Shown one piece after another: positions 41,849-53,439 of a DNA stretch of 64,000 nt (the first letter of the stretch is position 1; every line of letters begins with the position of its first letter). Under the pieces are notes generated by a model. That model had not been told where the DNA came from. It made no database searches and saw only the letters and a program-made list of their open reading frames with translations. This stretch comes from Rhizomys pruinosus. Lineage: Eukaryota; Chordata; Mammalia; Rodentia; Spalacidae. The position numbers were made by a program, and so were the translations under genes. The DNA lies in the NCBI GenBank assembly GCA_009823505.1, contig VZQC01005922.1, positions 1,150,452 through 1,214,451 of the forward strand, in the 5' to 3' direction.

Positions 41849-42070
41849 TTTTTTAATTTTATTTATTTTTTATGTATATGAATGTACTGTCTGCATGTAG
41901 GTTTATGCACCTGGGTTGTGCAGTGCCACAGAGGTCAGAAGAGGTTGTTGGATTCCCCTGGAACTGGAGTTAAAGATGGTTCTCAGCCACCATGTGGGAG
42001 CTGGGGATCGAACCCGGGTCCTCTGCAAGAGCAGTTGGCGCTCTTAACCGCTAGGCCATCTCTCCAGCCC
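41849..42070 (-). mobile_element. B2 SINE (reverse), with 17-bp TSD
   Basis: A perfect 17-bp repeat, ctctacctgccatctaa, flanks it at 41832-41848 and 42071-42087. It lacks the internal duplication. Confidence 0.95.
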
Positions 42071-42339
42071 CTCTACCTGCCATCTAACTTGTAGGCTGCA
42101 GCTCAAAGGGTGGGCATGAACATGGCCCAGTGCAAAATCATAAACTTACTTAAGGTCTCTGAGACTGTTTTGTAATTCTTTTTTGAAACTTGATTGCAGG
42201 GTTCTCCAGCACACACTCTACAAATAGCTGTGTCACAGTGTCAAAAGGTTAGACACACTTGTGAGTCTAAACCCTCTGAAACATGTTGAGGCTTTTTTTT
42301 TTCTTCTGCAAAACAAAGTAGTTGGTTTTACACTTATTT

Positions 42340-42352
42340 GTGTGTGTGTGTG

Positions 42353-42399
<47 letters not shown>
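42340..42399. repeat. (TG)n(CG)n microsatellite
   Basis: An interrupted TG run followed by gcgcgcgcg, an alternating purine-pyrimidine tract. Confidence 0.97.
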
Positions 42400-42400
<1 letters not shown>

Positions 42401-42500
42401 ATGGGATTTGGCTCTCTCCTGCCACCTGTGGGTTCTGGAGATCAAACTCCGATTGTCAGGCACAGCAGGCTCTGCCCAGCCATCTATCTCACTGGCCCTA
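42400..42500 (-). mobile_element. B3-like SINE (reverse)
   Basis: ctgccacctgtgggttctgg, gatcaaactccgattgtcag and the end ccatctatctcactggccc resemble reverse B3. Confidence 0.65.
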
Positions 42501-42784
42501 CTTTTACACTTGGAGACAAAAAGGTAGAGAAATCAGTGCCTAGTAGCAACATCAGATCAAAACAGACATTAAGGTACCTTTCCAAGGAGGTACCCTGTGC
42601 AGCCTGTGCAGTTTATCCAGCGTGCACTGAGTGCTGGGTGCAAGTGCTGAGGTGCCGAGTGCCGAGGTGACTTCTCAGTGTTCCTTGGCACAAGTTAGGT
42701 GGAAAGTTGGCTGAGAAGAAGCCAGGATGTCAAGTATACATAATGTTTCATTTTTGGTGGGTGGTGGGCTTCGTTTTGTTTTTT
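42501..42784. other. unassigned sequence
   Basis: Small gtgctgagg-type repeats lie near 42624-42668. Nothing else is recognised. Confidence 0.35.
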
Positions 42785-42895
42785 TCTGTTATAGGGTCTC
42801 ATGTGTAGACCAGTCTGACCTCCAAGTTGTAATCCTCCCAACTCAGCCTCCTGAGTACTGGGAATACAGAAGTTTCCCACCACGACACCTGGATG
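42785..42895 (-). mobile_element. old B1-like SINE (reverse)
   Basis: gggtctcatgtgtagaccag, caactcagcctcctgagtac and ccaccacgacacctgg. Confidence 0.65.
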
Positions 42896-43484
42896 TGGAC
42901 TTTTTTTGGTAACAGCTATAAGGATAGTTTATTCTGGATCCAAATGGGGGAGCACAGATTTAAGTTTCCCTAGATGCCATGTTCCGCTGTGTTAACAGTT
43001 GCATTATGGTTTTATAGTGATATCACAAAGGAAAGTCATAATTCAAGCCACTTTTCAAATAACATTGGAGGATACATTCATTTCAGTAGGCTACTAGAGG
43101 TCTCAGCTGCTATCTGATGACATTCTTAGCCTTTTGATTAGTGGGGAACAGTTTTCAGTCACAAGAATGTTAAGGAACAGAGATAGGCAAGGGGTGGCTA
43201 TTTACAGCTAAAGAAGGCCTTAGTTAAAATGTGCAAGGGCACTGGATTTGCAACATCCCAAACTCTCCACAGTCATTAAGTGGTAATCAGTTGGTCAGTA
43301 CAAGATGCAGGATTTTTCTGGGAACCTTTAAGTACTGATGTTCCTTGACAGTTTTCTTTTCTTTTCTTTTTTAATATTTTTGTTTTTGTCTTGAAATACT
43401 GGGTATCAAACTCAGGGTCTCACAAATGTTAGGTGAGTGCCTTCCCACTTGGGTCTAAATTTTAGGAAAATAAAAGCTCTGTTA
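42896..43484. other. unassigned sequence with a weak ID-like fragment
   Basis: About 43395-43460 (gggtatcaaactcagggtct, gttaggtgagtgcc) resembles a reverse ID element. The rest is unrecognised. Confidence 0.35.
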
Positions 43485-43880
43485 TAAAGGCTGGAGATAT
43501 GGCTCAGCAGTTAAGAGCACTGTCTGCTCCCTCCCGCAGAGGACGGGGGCCTAGTTCCCAGAACTCATATGGTGGCTAACAACCATCTGTAACTCCAGTT
43601 CCAGGGGCTCCAGTGCTCTGCTCTGGCCTCAGAGGGCACTGAATGCAAATGGTGCACTCACATACATGCACATAACTCACATACATGCACATAACTCACA
43701 TACATGCACATAACTCACATACATACACATAACTCACATACATACACATAACTCACATACATGCACATAACTCACATACATGCACATAACTCACATACAT
43801 GCACATAACTCACATACATGCACATAACTCACATACATGCGGACAAAACACTCACACACATAACATTAAAATAAATAAAT
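43485..43880 (+). mobile_element. old B2 SINE expanded by a 19-bp minisatellite
   Basis: A B2 body (ggctggagatatggctcagc through ggcctcagagggcactga) leads into tandem copies of catacatgcacataactca, then the normal B2 end (ggacaaaacactcacacac, aaaataaataaat). The expansion lies in the 3' part of the SINE. Confidence 0.85.
43661..43840. repeat. 19-bp minisatellite, about 9.5 copies
   Basis: The unit catacatgcacataactca repeats head-to-tail without spacers. Two units carry a g-to-a change (catacatacacataactca). Confidence 0.95.
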
Positions 43881-43940
43881 CACACAAAAATTTTAAAGTT
43901 AATAAATAAGACAAAATATTAAAATAAAAGCAAGTGTCAG

Positions 43941-44190
43941 GGCTGGAGAGATGGCCTAGCAGTTAAGAGCACCAACCGCTCTTACAGAGGACCCGAGTTC
44001 GATCCCCAGCACCCACATGGCGGCCGAGAACCATCTGAAACTCCAATTCCAGGAGAACTCCAGTTCCAGGGGAATCGGACACCCTCTTCTGACCTCTGCG
44101 GCATTGCACGACATGGGTACACAAATTCATATGCAGACAGTGCATTCATACACATACAGAAATAAATAAAATTAATAAAAATTTTTTAGT
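43941..44190 (+). mobile_element. B2 SINE, young, with 20-bp TSD
   Basis: Identical 20-bp flanks at 43921-43940 and 44191-44210. It carries the internal duplication (ctccaattccaggagaact). Confidence 0.96.
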
Positions 44191-44234
44191 AAAATAAAAG
44201 CAAGTGTCAGATGTGTACATGTATATTACAGGGG

Positions 44235-44385
44235 ATTGAATGTGGGGTCATGTGCATGGTAGGTAGGTACTCTTACCACTGAGCTATATTCCTAGCTATT
44301 TTTAATTTTTTATCTTGAAATAAGGCCTTGAACTTGTGGTCTTTCTGGCTCAGCCTCTAAAAGCCTGTGTCACTAGGCCCAGCTT
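44235..44385 (-). mobile_element. ID-like plus B1-like remnant (reverse)
   Basis: ctcttaccactgagctatat resembles reverse ID; ttgaacttgtggtctttctg and gtgtcactaggcccagc resemble reverse old B1. Confidence 0.5.
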
Positions 44386-44575
44386 TTTTATTATCTCTTT
44401 CTCCTTAACAAATCGTTCAAAAACTATGTGCTTCAAAGAATAAATGTGCTTTTATACAGTTTGCTTCCTACAGGTTCTGTGGGGGCAAAAATTCAAAAGC
44501 TGCTTAGATGGATGGCTTTGTCTTGTATTTTCTCAGAAGTTTCCTGGAAAATGTTGCTGTCAAGAAGTCACCTCA

Positions 44576-44712
44576 GCTATGTATGATGGCTTATGACCTT
44601 CTCACCAGAACTCAAGAGGCTGAGTCAGGACAATTGTTGTAAATTCAAGGCCAGCCTGTTATACAAAGCAAACAGCCTTAGCTATGAGGTGAGATCTTGT
44701 CTCTAAACTAAA
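44576..44712 (+). mobile_element. old B1-like SINE
   Basis: aactcaagaggctgagtcag, aattcaaggccagcctgtta and gagatcttgtctctaaac. Confidence 0.6.
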
Positions 44713-45985
44713 TCATCTAAAAGCTTGGCTGGCCAGGACTGGAGGACTTACTTTCAAGAAAATTCATTTATGTGCCTGACAAGTCAGTGCCACTTGTTCA
44801 GAGAAGAAACCAAAATAGGAAAAAGCCCAAGGAGAGTTTACTTAGACATGACAACAATGATGACATCAATGACTAATCTTACCTACATCCACACTTGCAC
44901 TTTATATACATTTGCCTGTCAAAAATAGGAGTCCAGTGCCTTTTGTACACCTGACAGAGTTAACTGTCAGGGAAGAAAGGAATGATAGCCCAGCCTTCTT
45001 CCCACCCTTAAATATTGCTTGTTACATGGTCAGAGGGAACACAGGTCTTTCGGCATACTGAGACCTTAGGTTAAGGTTTAAAAATATGCTCAAAGTAAGA
45101 GACATAAATAAGGGAGGAGAGAAGAACACTTGACACTGAGATGCCTTTTACCGCCTCAATCGCATCAAACTCAGCAAATTCCTTAACACCCTGCAGATGG
45201 CACCACTGATGAGGTGTTCTTTGTCCAGGAGTGCCAAGCTCTAACTTGTGAGGAAGAATGGCGCACAAGAAACGGGAAGTGACAGGCCTGGTTTCCCTAG
45301 TGCTCACAAGCTTCTCACATTCTGTTCTAGCCTTTATGGGAGGGCGCTGTTCCTCATGCTCAGCAGCTGGAAACTGAGGAGCATGTTGCCCTACCAACGT
45401 CAATGCTGATACAAAGTCAGTTATCACCTGATGATGTAAGCATCATGCACTGCAGATGGCAATGGATTGCAAAGACCAGCTTCTTCCTCCTTGCCATCTG
45501 GTCCCCAAAACTAAATAAATGTCCTATCTCACTCACTCCCAAATGACAGCCGGCTGGAAGTTTCTGTATCTAACTGTGACAAAACTTAAGGGGGAAAGAC
45601 CAGGAGAGCACCAGGGTCCTGTAGAAGGGGGCAGGCTTGGGCTGCCCATTTAAGGGCAGGGCATCCCGAACACTGTGTCTGAACCTCAGATCAGCCTTGG
45701 GTATGTCAGGCACCTGTTCTACTACTGAATTCCACTCCACTCCCAGCTCTCTTGCGGTGGTTGAAAGCCTGCAGGGATGGACCCCTAAGTTCCCAGCCAT
45801 TCAGGACTTCCCCTGTGAGGGGTCCCTCAGAAACTCTAGGCACCCCTGGAACTTGTTCCTTATTCTCTCACTGTCACAGAAAGGAACAGCTAAATATGCT
45901 GCTCAGCCATTGGGACCCCTCATTTCTGAGCTAAAGGAACTTTAGTGGAGTTTAAGAAGTGTTTTCCTTATATTTCTTTCAATTA

Positions 45986-45988
<3 letters not shown>
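44713..45988. other. unassigned, apparently low-repeat sequence
   Basis: The largest stretch here without a recognised repeat. A 118-codon minus-strand frame at 45071-45427 and overlapping frames near 45570-45945 have no domain I recognise. No splice context or polyadenylation pattern argues for a gene. Confidence 0.4.
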
Positions 45989-46038
<50 letters not shown>

Positions 46039-46039
46039 A
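45989..46039. repeat. (TC)n microsatellite
   Basis: About 24 TC units with one extra T. Confidence 0.97.
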
Positions 46040-46154
46040 TTTCTTTCCCAGAATCCTTCAAATATTAAATGAAAGAAAAGATTTAAAGATATATAAAGAA
46101 ATATTACTGAGGTGGGTGGACAGTACTGGAGTCATCTTTCATTTTCAACAGGCT

Positions 46155-48575
46155 CTAGGCTATCCTAGGCACACTTAGAAAAAGGGCAATTTCTTTCTTT
46201 AAGGGTTTAAAATTTTTGTTGTAGAGGTCTTTGGTGTCTTTGGTTAGGTTTGTTCCTAGGTATTTTATTGTTTTTGAGGCTATTGTGAGTGGGAAGGTCT
46301 CTTTGAATTCTTTCTCCAGTTGCTTGTTCTTGGTGTAAAGAAAGGCCATTGATTTTTTAAGGTTAATTTTGTATCCTGCCACTTTGCTGAAGCTGTTAAT
46401 CATTTCTAGGAGTTTTCTGGTGGAGTTTTTAGCATCCCTTAAGTAAACAATCATATCATCAGCAAATAGGGATAGTTTGACTTCCTCTTTTCCAATTAGT
46501 ACTCCTTTAATATCCTTTTCTTGCCTTATTGCTCTAGCAAGTGTTTCAAGCACTATATTGAAGAGGAGTGGTGATAGGGGGCAGCCTTGCCGAGTTCCTA
46601 CCTTTAAAGGGAATGTTTCCGTCATTTCCCCATTTAGGATGATATTGGCTGTGGGTTTCCTGTATATGGCTTTGATTACATTGAGGAATGATCCCTCCAA
46701 TCCAATTCCTTCTAGGACTTTAAGCATGAAGGGATGCTGGATTTTGTCAAAGGCTTTTTCAGCATCAATTGAGATGATGGTGTGGTTTTTGTCTTTGATT
46801 CCGTTTATGTGTTTGATGATGTTTATTGATTTTCGTATGTTGAACCATCCCTGCATCTCTGGTATGAATCCAACTTGGTCATGATGGATGATCTTCTTGA
46901 TGTGGGTCTGTATGCGATTTGCCAGTATTCTGTTTAGAATTTTGGCATCTGTGTTCATGAGGGAGATGGGTCTATAATTCTCCTTTTTAGTTGGATCTTT
47001 GCCTGGTTTTGGTAATAGAGTGATGTTGGCTTCATAGAAGGAATTTGGGAGAATTCCCTCTGATTGTATACTTCTAAACAGTTTCAGAAATAATGGTTGT
47101 AGGTCTTTTTGAAATGTTTTATAGAATTCTGCTGTGAAACCGTCTGGGCCTGGGCTTTTTTTAGTTGGGAGGCTTCTTACTACATCCTCTATTTCTTCAT
47201 ATGTTATGGGTCTGTTTAAGCTGCTGGTCTCCTCTTGGCCAAGCTTTGGTGATTCCCAAGATTTCAGATATTCATCCATTTCTTCTAGATTTTCAAACTT
47301 GGTAGAATATAGGTTCTTGTAATATTCCCATATAATTTTCTTGATCTTTTCCTTGTCCGTTGTGATATTTCCCTTTTCATCACAGATTGTATTGATTTGG
47401 AGTTGTTCCTTCTTTCTTTTTGTTAACTGGGCTAGAGGTCTGTCTATCTTGTTTATTCTTTCAAAGAACCAACTTTTGGCTTCATTGATTTTTTGTATTG
47501 TTTTCTTTGTTTCTATTTCATTGATTTCTGCTCTGATTTTTGTTATTTCTTCCTGTCTGTTGCGTTTAGGGTTCATCTGTTGTTGCCTCTCAAGTGCTTT
47601 TAGCTGTAGTGTTAGATCATTCACTTGTGCTCTTTCTGTTTTTCTAATGTAGGCACCCAGGGCTATAAATTTCCCTCTTAGGACTGCTTTTAAGGTATCC
47701 CATAAGTTTTGTTGTGTTGTATTGTCATTGTCATTCAGTTCCAGGAATGTTTTTATTTCTTTCTTTATCTCTTCCTTGACCCATTCATTATTCAAGAGTG
47801 TGTTGTTTAGTCTCCATGTGTTCTTGTAGGCAGGAGGGCTTGTCCTGGTGTTGATGTTGAGCTTCATTGCACTGTGGTCTGACAGGATGCATGAAATTAT
47901 TTCAATCTTTTTGTATTTGTAGAGGTTTCTTCTGTGTCCCAGGATGTGGTCGATTTTGGAGAATGTTCCGTGGGGTGCTGAGTAGAAAGTGTATTCTCTG
48001 GTATTAGGATGGAATGTTCGGTAGAGGTCTATGAGGTCCATTTGGTGTATCATATCGTTCAGTTCAGATGTCTCTCTGTTTATTTTTTGTCCTGTTGACC
48101 TATCCAAAGGACTCAGTGGGGTATTGAAATCTCCCACTATGAGTGTGCTGGGGTTAGTCTGTGACTTGTGGTCCTGGAGAATTGTCTTTATAAAGTTTGG
48201 TGCACCAGAATTTGGGGCATATATATTCATAATTGTGAAATCTTCTTGGTGGATTGTTCCTTTGATGAAAATGTAATGGCCTTCTTTGTCTCTTCTGATT
48301 TCTTTTACTTTGAAGTCTATTTTATCCGATATTAAAATAGCAACACCTGCTTTCTTTTTGGTACCATTTGCTTGGAATATTTTTTTCCATCCCTTCACTT
48401 TAAGGTGGTGCCTGTCCTTGAAGGTAAGATGTGTTTCTTGCAGACAGCATATCGATGGATTCTGTTTCCTAATCCAGTCTCCCAGTCTATGTCTTTTGAT
48501 TGGGGAATTTAGTCCATTAATATTTAAGGTTATGACTGATAGGTTTGTGTTGCTTCCTTTTGCCTTATTATCCAT
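46155..48575 (-). CDS. L1 ORF2 protein, N-terminal 797 residues plus 3' fusion tail (endonuclease and RT)
   Basis: The 806-codon frame starts at the ATG complement 48573-48575. It encodes an intact apurinic-type endonuclease: N18, E47, Y119, D149/N151, D209 and H234 occupy the expected catalytic positions. The RT follows, with catalytic FADD at about 704-707. After KPLKKEI the L1 sequence stops near 46189, and about ten unrelated residues ([10 protein letters not shown]) precede the stop. The RT thumb end and Cys-rich C-terminus are lost. Outside that, the frame has no disablement and differs from the 9.9-kb copy at only a few residues, so the family was recently active. The missing end should make this copy incompetent in cis. 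Confidence 0.93.
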   Translation of the reverse strand: MDNKAKGSNTNLSVITLNINGLNSPIKRHRLGDWIRKQNPSICCLQETHLTFKDRHHLKVKGWKKIFQANGTKKKAGVAILISDKIDFKVKEIRRDKEGHYIFIKGTIHQEDFTIMNIYAPNSGAPNFIKTILQDHKSQTNPSTLIVGDFNTPLSPLDRSTGQKINRETSELNDMIHQMDLIDLYRTFHPNTREYTFYSAPHGTFSKIDHILGHRRNLYKYKKIEIISCILSDHSAMKLNINTRTSPPAYKNTWRLNNTLLNNEWVKEEIKKEIKTFLELNDNDNTTQQNLWDTLKAVLRGKFIALGAYIRKTERAQVNDLTLQLKALERQQQMNPKRNRQEEITKIRAEINEIETKKTIQKINEAKSWFFERINKIDRPLAQLTKRKKEQLQINTICDEKGNITTDKEKIKKIIWEYYKNLYSTKFENLEEMDEYLKSWESPKLGQEETSSLNRPITYEEIEDVVRSLPTKKSPGPDGFTAEFYKTFQKDLQPLFLKLFRSIQSEGILPNSFYEANITLLPKPGKDPTKKENYRPISLMNTDAKILNRILANRIQTHIKKIIHHDQVGFIPEMQGWFNIRKSINIIKHINGIKDKNHTIISIDAEKAFDKIQHPFMLKVLEGIGLEGSFLNVIKAIYRKPTANIILNGEMTETFPLKVGTRQGCPLSPLLFNIVLETLARAIRQEKDIKGVLIGKEEVKLSLFADDMIVYLRDAKNSTRKLLEMINSFSKVAGYKINLKKSMAFLYTKNKQLEKEFKETFPLTIASKTIKYLGTNLTKDTKDLYNKNFKPLKKEIALFLSVPRIA

Positions 48576-48616
48576 CTGCGGTTTTGATTTAGGTTTCTAC
48601 TTCTGCAGTTATGCTT

Positions 48617-49748
48617 TTATTGATTTCTCCTTCTAGTTGCCTGGGGTTGGTTGCTCCTTTCTTCTGTTCTTTGGATTGCTTCAAGTATTCTCTGAAGGGT
48701 TGGTTTTCCGGACATGTATTCTTTCAAGTTGTTTATGTCATGGAAGATTTTCCTCTCTCCTTCCACTATGATTGACATTTTTGCTGGGTATAGTAACCTG
48801 GGCTGGCATCCATTGTCCCTCAACACTGGGAATGCTTTGCTCCAGGTTCTTCTTGCCTTCATCGTTTGCTGTGAGAAGTCCGTTGTTATTCTGATAGGTT
48901 TCCCCTTATAGGTCACTTGTTGTTTTTCTCTTGTCGCTTTAAGAATTTTCTCTTTGTTTTGGGTGTCCAGCATTTTAACTATGATGTGGCGTGGAGAATT
49001 TCTTTTCTGATCTTGTCTGTTTGGAGTTCTATGTGCTTCTTGTATTGGTATTGGTTTGTCCTTTTTTAGTTTGGGGAAGTTTTCATCTATTATTCTGTTG
49101 AAGATCTGATCAATACCTTTCTCTTGGGATTCTTCTCCTTCCTCTATTCCTATGATGCGGAGGTTTGATCTTTTCATAGTGTCCCACAGCTCCTGGTTGT
49201 TCCACTTTTGTGTATTTTTAAATTTTTCATAATCTTTCCTTGAGGTTTTTAGTTGTTCTGTGTTATCTTCCAGGTCTGATATTCTTTGTTCTGCTTCCTC
49301 CATTCTGCTTCTGAGGCTTTTTCCATTCCTTTCCTCTTGATTGGATGAGTGTTTGATTTCCTTTTTCATTTCCTCTTCTGATTTCTTTAGTATTTCTACT
49401 TCTTTTTGGAGCTTCTCAATCTCTTCTTGTAGCTCTTTGTTTCGCTGGTTGGTTTCCTTATCTTTTTTCAGCATGGGATCTTTTCAGTGTTTCTACTTCC
49501 TTCCGGAGCTTGTCATTCTCTCTCTCTAGGTCCTTCTTGATTTCTTCATTCTCTTTTCTTAGTTTTTTGATTTGTTCTTTATAATCTTGTAGTTCTTTAA
49601 ATATGTTCCCAATTGTGTTTCTGATATCTGTGTCCTGGGGCATCCCCAGAGGGATCCCACTGCAGGAGTCTTCCATAGGGTTGGTAGAGCTTGGCGCGGG
49701 ATTATCGTGCCCCTTTCCAGTGTTGTCTCTTCTTTGTGATCCTGGCAT
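48617..49748 (-). pseudogene. L1 ORF1 with one frameshift
   Basis: ORF1p is a trimeric RNA-binding chaperone that coats L1 RNA. The likely start is the ATG complement at 49746-49748; the open frame also extends upstream without an ATG. The N-terminal part is open to 49458. The rest, 49474 to 48617, reads in another frame: coiled coil (KELQEEIEKLQKEVEILKK), RNA-recognition region from about NLRIIGIEEG, and C-terminal domain with RHIIVKMLDTQ. The switch lies at an A6 run on the coding strand (near 49468), where the 17-23-kb copy has five A's. It could be a real mutation or a homopolymer error. Confidence 0.88.
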
Positions 49749-50080
49749 ATGGGCTTCTCCTTGCCTGTATTCCAATGTGAGTCCTAAATGCCTCTTCACT
49801 TGCTTTGCTTGCCTCCTTCAGATGCCTTCATAATCCCAGTTGGCGGAGGGGGGGAGCTCTTCTACCTTCCGCTGGCCTCAGGAGATCTCAGATCTCAAGA
49901 GTCACACAACCCCACCTTTAATACCGGCTGGGAGGATAACTCAGCCCCCACAGCCACAAAAGCCAATCAAGCCAAAGACAGGTGAATTAAAGGATCAACA
50001 ATCAGCCTTGCTGAGGCACCCAGTCCCTACCTGCTTTCTGCTCTTCCTTCCACTGGCCTCAGGAGATCTCTGGGATCTCT
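49749..50080 (-). promoter_or_regulatory. L1 5' UTR (promoter region)
   Basis: The motif ctggcctcaggagatctc occurs at about 49872 and 50056 (near 185 bp apart), matching monomer remnants in the other two L1 5' UTRs. A promoter role is inferred. Confidence 0.7.
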
Positions 50081-50748
50081 ACTTTCTTGGTCTCTCCTTT
50101 CCCTTCTCCTGATAACTGGGAATTACATATGTCTTCTGACTCTAAGCTTACTGTTTCTCATCTTCCCTCAAACCCTGGGTAAACAGCAAAAGGAGGTAAA
50201 GGTATTGACTTATTTTATCTTCTTAGTTTTAAAACAAAGTTTTAAGCCTAACATGGTGATTGATCCCTATAGTCCCAGCACTCAAATGGCTGAAGCAAGA
50301 TCAGTCGTTCATTGGCAAAGCAATAACAAAAACAACCAGAAGATCACTAATCCTCAGCTTCTGAGTGTGATTACAGGTCCTAGCCAGGAACTGTTTTGGG
50401 TTTTTGTTATTTTTTTTTTTCTTTTGAGTATGTACCTAAAAATATTCAGGTGCTTATATGATCTCTAATTCCTACAATGAGCCTATGAGGAGATAACATT
50501 ATACAGATGGGAATGTGAATCTCTGTAAAGTGCTTGTGCTGAGCTTCTGGCTAGTGTTGCTTCAGAGCTTACAGTTTCCCCTCTGCTATATCCATTGCCT
50601 CTTCTATTTCTTGCCATTTTTGACAGTCGTTCCATCATCCTTCTGGATGGATTCTCTAAAAGAGATTCTTACTTGGGTGCATAAGACCCCGGGTTTGATC
50701 TTTAGCACACAAAAAAACCTAGTTCTTATTAAAAAATTGAGGAACAAG
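50081..50748. other. mostly unassigned sequence
   Basis: About 50243-50340 faintly resembles an old B1 (atagtcccagcactcaaatg). About 50672-50710 faintly resembles ID. Nothing else is recognised. Confidence 0.35.
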
Positions 50749-50880
50749 CCAGGTGTTGTGAAACACACCGTCTTTAATCCCAGAGCTCAGGAGGCAGAGG
50801 CAGGCAGATCTCTGTGAGATTGAGACCAGCCTGGTCTATATAGCAAGTTCCAGGCTAGATGGGACTACAAGGAATTAAAA
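50749..50880 (+). mobile_element. B1 SINE
   Basis: gccaggtgttgtgaaacac, ggaggcagaggcaggcagat and gaccagcctggtctatata. Confidence 0.85.
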
Positions 50881-51552
50881 AGAGAGGAGCAGAAGAAGCT
50901 AATTGATTGACTCAGGGTTATACAGCAAGTTGGAGATAAGTCCACATCACCCCAAAATTCTTATCTCCTGAACTCCAGGCCCGTGCTTTCCTCACACCAG
51001 GGCATCTAATAATGCCTTCCAGCTTTTTCTTGCTTTGCTCTAGAGTTACACGGTAAGAAAGAGCTGGGGAGGGGCGCAAGCATCGAAGGAAGGTGCGAGC
51101 CTCCCGACAGCCTTCAACAGCCCCGAACTGACTTTCAGATAAAGCTTGATGGGTAGTAGCAATTCTTGCACAAAGGATGCTATCAGTTGCAGTGTTAAGT
51201 TATGACCACCAGGAGGCAGCAGAAAGTTGGATTCCTCTGCTGGGTTGAGGAACCAGGGCCTTTAGTAACAGGCCTTTATACTTCAACTGACTCTTTTTGG
51301 CCTGTGAGTGACTTTGGGTACTTCAATGGAATAGACAATTTCTACATTGTATTCCTCTGGCATGCACCCTTTGCTGGCTCTACCACACCCTGTGGCAAAG
51401 ACCTTCACAGCACTCTTGAGGGCAGAACTGACCCCAGCCTTTGATGAGAGAGTTGGGTTGAGGCTGGTGGAGTGGTTAACGTAAGGCAGGGCCATCTGGA
51501 CCAGGGCTTATCCCAGCAGAAGAAAGGGTGTGCTACCTGCTTTAGTTGTGAC
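50881..51552. other. unassigned sequence
   Basis: No gene or named repeat recognised. Frames up to 80 codons have no domain. Confidence 0.35.
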
Positions 51553-51790
51553 TTTTTTTTACATTTATTTATTTATTATTATTTTCATTTTATGTGTATG
51601 AATGTACTGTCTGCATGTAGGTAGGTGCACTCATGTGGTGCAATGCTTCAGAGGTCAGAAGAGGGTGTCAGATTCTCCTGGAACTGGAGTTGAAGACAGT
51701 TCTTAGCCGCCATGTGGGTGCTGGGAATCGAACCCCGGTCCTCTGCAAGAGCAGTCAGTGCTCTCTAGTGCTGAGCCATTTTTCCAGCCC
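51553..51790 (-). mobile_element. B2 SINE (reverse)
   Basis: gtgtatgaatgtactgtctg through gagccatttttccagccc. It lacks the internal duplication. A reverse B1 follows directly. Confidence 0.9.
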
Positions 51791-51975
51791 TTTTTTTTTT
51801 CTTTCTTTACTTTTGAAACATGTTCCACTTATAACCCCAGCTGGCTTGGAACTCACTATGTAGACCAGGCTGGCCCAGACTTTACCAAGATCCATCTGGC
51901 TGTGGCTGTATCGTTGTCCTCTCCCTCCCCTGTCTACCATGCTGCTGGGGTTAAAGGCATGTTCCACCATGCCCT
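51791..51975 (-). mobile_element. B1 SINE (reverse), disturbed
   Basis: T-run, aaccccagctggcttggaac, accaggctggcccagac and gctggggttaaaggcatg, with extra bases in the middle. Confidence 0.8.
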
Positions 51976-52739
51976 GCCCTGGATGTGACATTTGTGATCA
52001 GCCCATTTGTGTTGTCTTATACCTGAGGGACTAGACCTATGTCATGTTTCTAAGGGCCTGCTTCCTTTTATTCTACAGGGTTTTCTATTACCTGTTTCCA
52101 GTTTCCTCTAGGTATCTAGGAAGACCTACCACCAGCTGGGGCTGGAAGGGTAAAACTAGATAGCGTTACCTTCTGCCTAAGCCCCTAGGCAAGCTGCAGG
52201 GTAGCAAATCTCGGGAACTAGAATTTTGACAAGCTGGATAGTAGAGGGGAGCCGAGCATCTTCCCTGCTGCATACTTTGAGGCAGAGTTTGAGAAAAGGC
52301 GCCCTATTTTTCTGACTTAGCTGTGGCCTCAGCACAGGGTAGAGCTGGGTGACTGGCTAGGGCTCCTCATTCCAAATCCGTTTCCACATCAACCTATATT
52401 GCTGCTACTCTTGGCTGTGTTTACGTACTGGGTAGAAGTGGGGGGACTGAGCCAGGGCAGGCTGGGAGGCAGGTTGTCTTAGCTCTCCCCTCAGCACTTT
52501 GCTGTCCTGAAGGGGTGTTGGACTACTGGGGAGACCCAAGGGTACAGGGAGGAAGATGCTATGCTCAGCAACAGCGAAGCTGATTCTACCGAAAACCCTA
52601 GATCCCATAGTAGCTAAAGATGGATTTAGAATATGAACCAAAGCAGGTGATCACAGTTTGAGCTCTTAGTTACCCCACTGCTTTCTGCATTGACCAAATA
52701 GAATGTCCCTGAATGTAGAGAGTGGGGCTATTGTAGATC
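51976..52739. other. unassigned sequence
   Basis: Nothing recognised. Confidence 0.35.
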
Positions 52740-53190
52740 TAGGCCAAATTATCTTGAGAAACCTTTAGTCTCATTCATAGACATTTATTACTCACCCGCA
52801 TCTGACGACCCAGTATCCTTTTGGCTATCTGGTAAAATTTTTGGAAAGTAATAACTTAGCAGGACCCTAACTTAGACCACCCCCAAAGGCTATGAATATT
52901 TAACATCACATTTGAATACTACCACAGAGATTTCTCTGTTTTGCTCTAACCTGCCTACCTGATGTCCCCACAAATACATTTAGTAAATGCCTTGATATAT
53001 TACTATGTTTCATCCTGTGACTGACCATGATAAAAACATGTCAGGGCTACTGGAGTCCATGTCCTTGGGCCAGAGTCAATCACGTTCATCTCAGAATAAG
53101 CCATTTCCCTTTGGAGTGAGAGTTGTGGTTTTTCTGTTTTGTTTTTTAAGGGATAAAATAGATGGTTTTGCATCGATAGCAGGCATTTTT
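52740..53190 (+). mobile_element. LTR-like dispersed repeat, copy 1
   Basis: Shares ordered text with 63360-64000: gccaaattatcttg, ttttgctctaacctgcc, acaaatacatttagtaaatg, cttgatatat, and a tcagaataagccatttccct-type end. It resembles a rodent retroviral LTR family I cannot name. A B2 follows at 53191. Confidence 0.6.
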
Positions 53191-53427
53191 AAAATTTTTA
53201 TTTATTTTTGTATGTGTATGAGTGTACTGTCTGCATGTAGGTCTGTGCACCTGTGTCGTGCAATGCCGCGGAGGTCAGAAGAGGGTCTCGGATTCCCCTG
53301 GAACTGGAGTTCTCCTGGAATTGGAGTTACAGATGGTTCTTAGCCGCCATGTGGGTGCTGGGGATCAAACCCAGGTCCTCTGCAAGAGTAGTCGGTGCTC
53401 TTAACCGCTAGGCTATCTCTCCAGCCC
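53191..53427 (-). mobile_element. B2 SINE (reverse), with 12-bp TSD
   Basis: gcaggcattttt flanks it at 53179-53190 and 53428-53439. It carries the internal duplication. Confidence 0.94.
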
Positions 53428-53439
53428 GCAGGCATTTTT

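Larger units (their letters stand above)
46189..50080 (-). mobile_element. LINE-1 with complete 5' end but missing 3' end (reverse)
   Basis: Minus-strand order: 5' UTR (50080-49749), ORF1 (49748-48617), ORF2 (48575 onward), then a sharp break inside ORF2 near 46189. The rest of ORF2, the 3' UTR and the A-tail are absent. L1 insertions normally keep the 3' end and lose the 5' end. So this pattern implies later deletion or rearrangement, or an assembly break. No TSD can be defined. Confidence 0.92.

Noticed and set aside
43661..43840. Regular short repeats resembling a CRISPR array
   Set aside because: No spacers between 19-bp units, and the context is a rodent SINE; it is a minisatellite.
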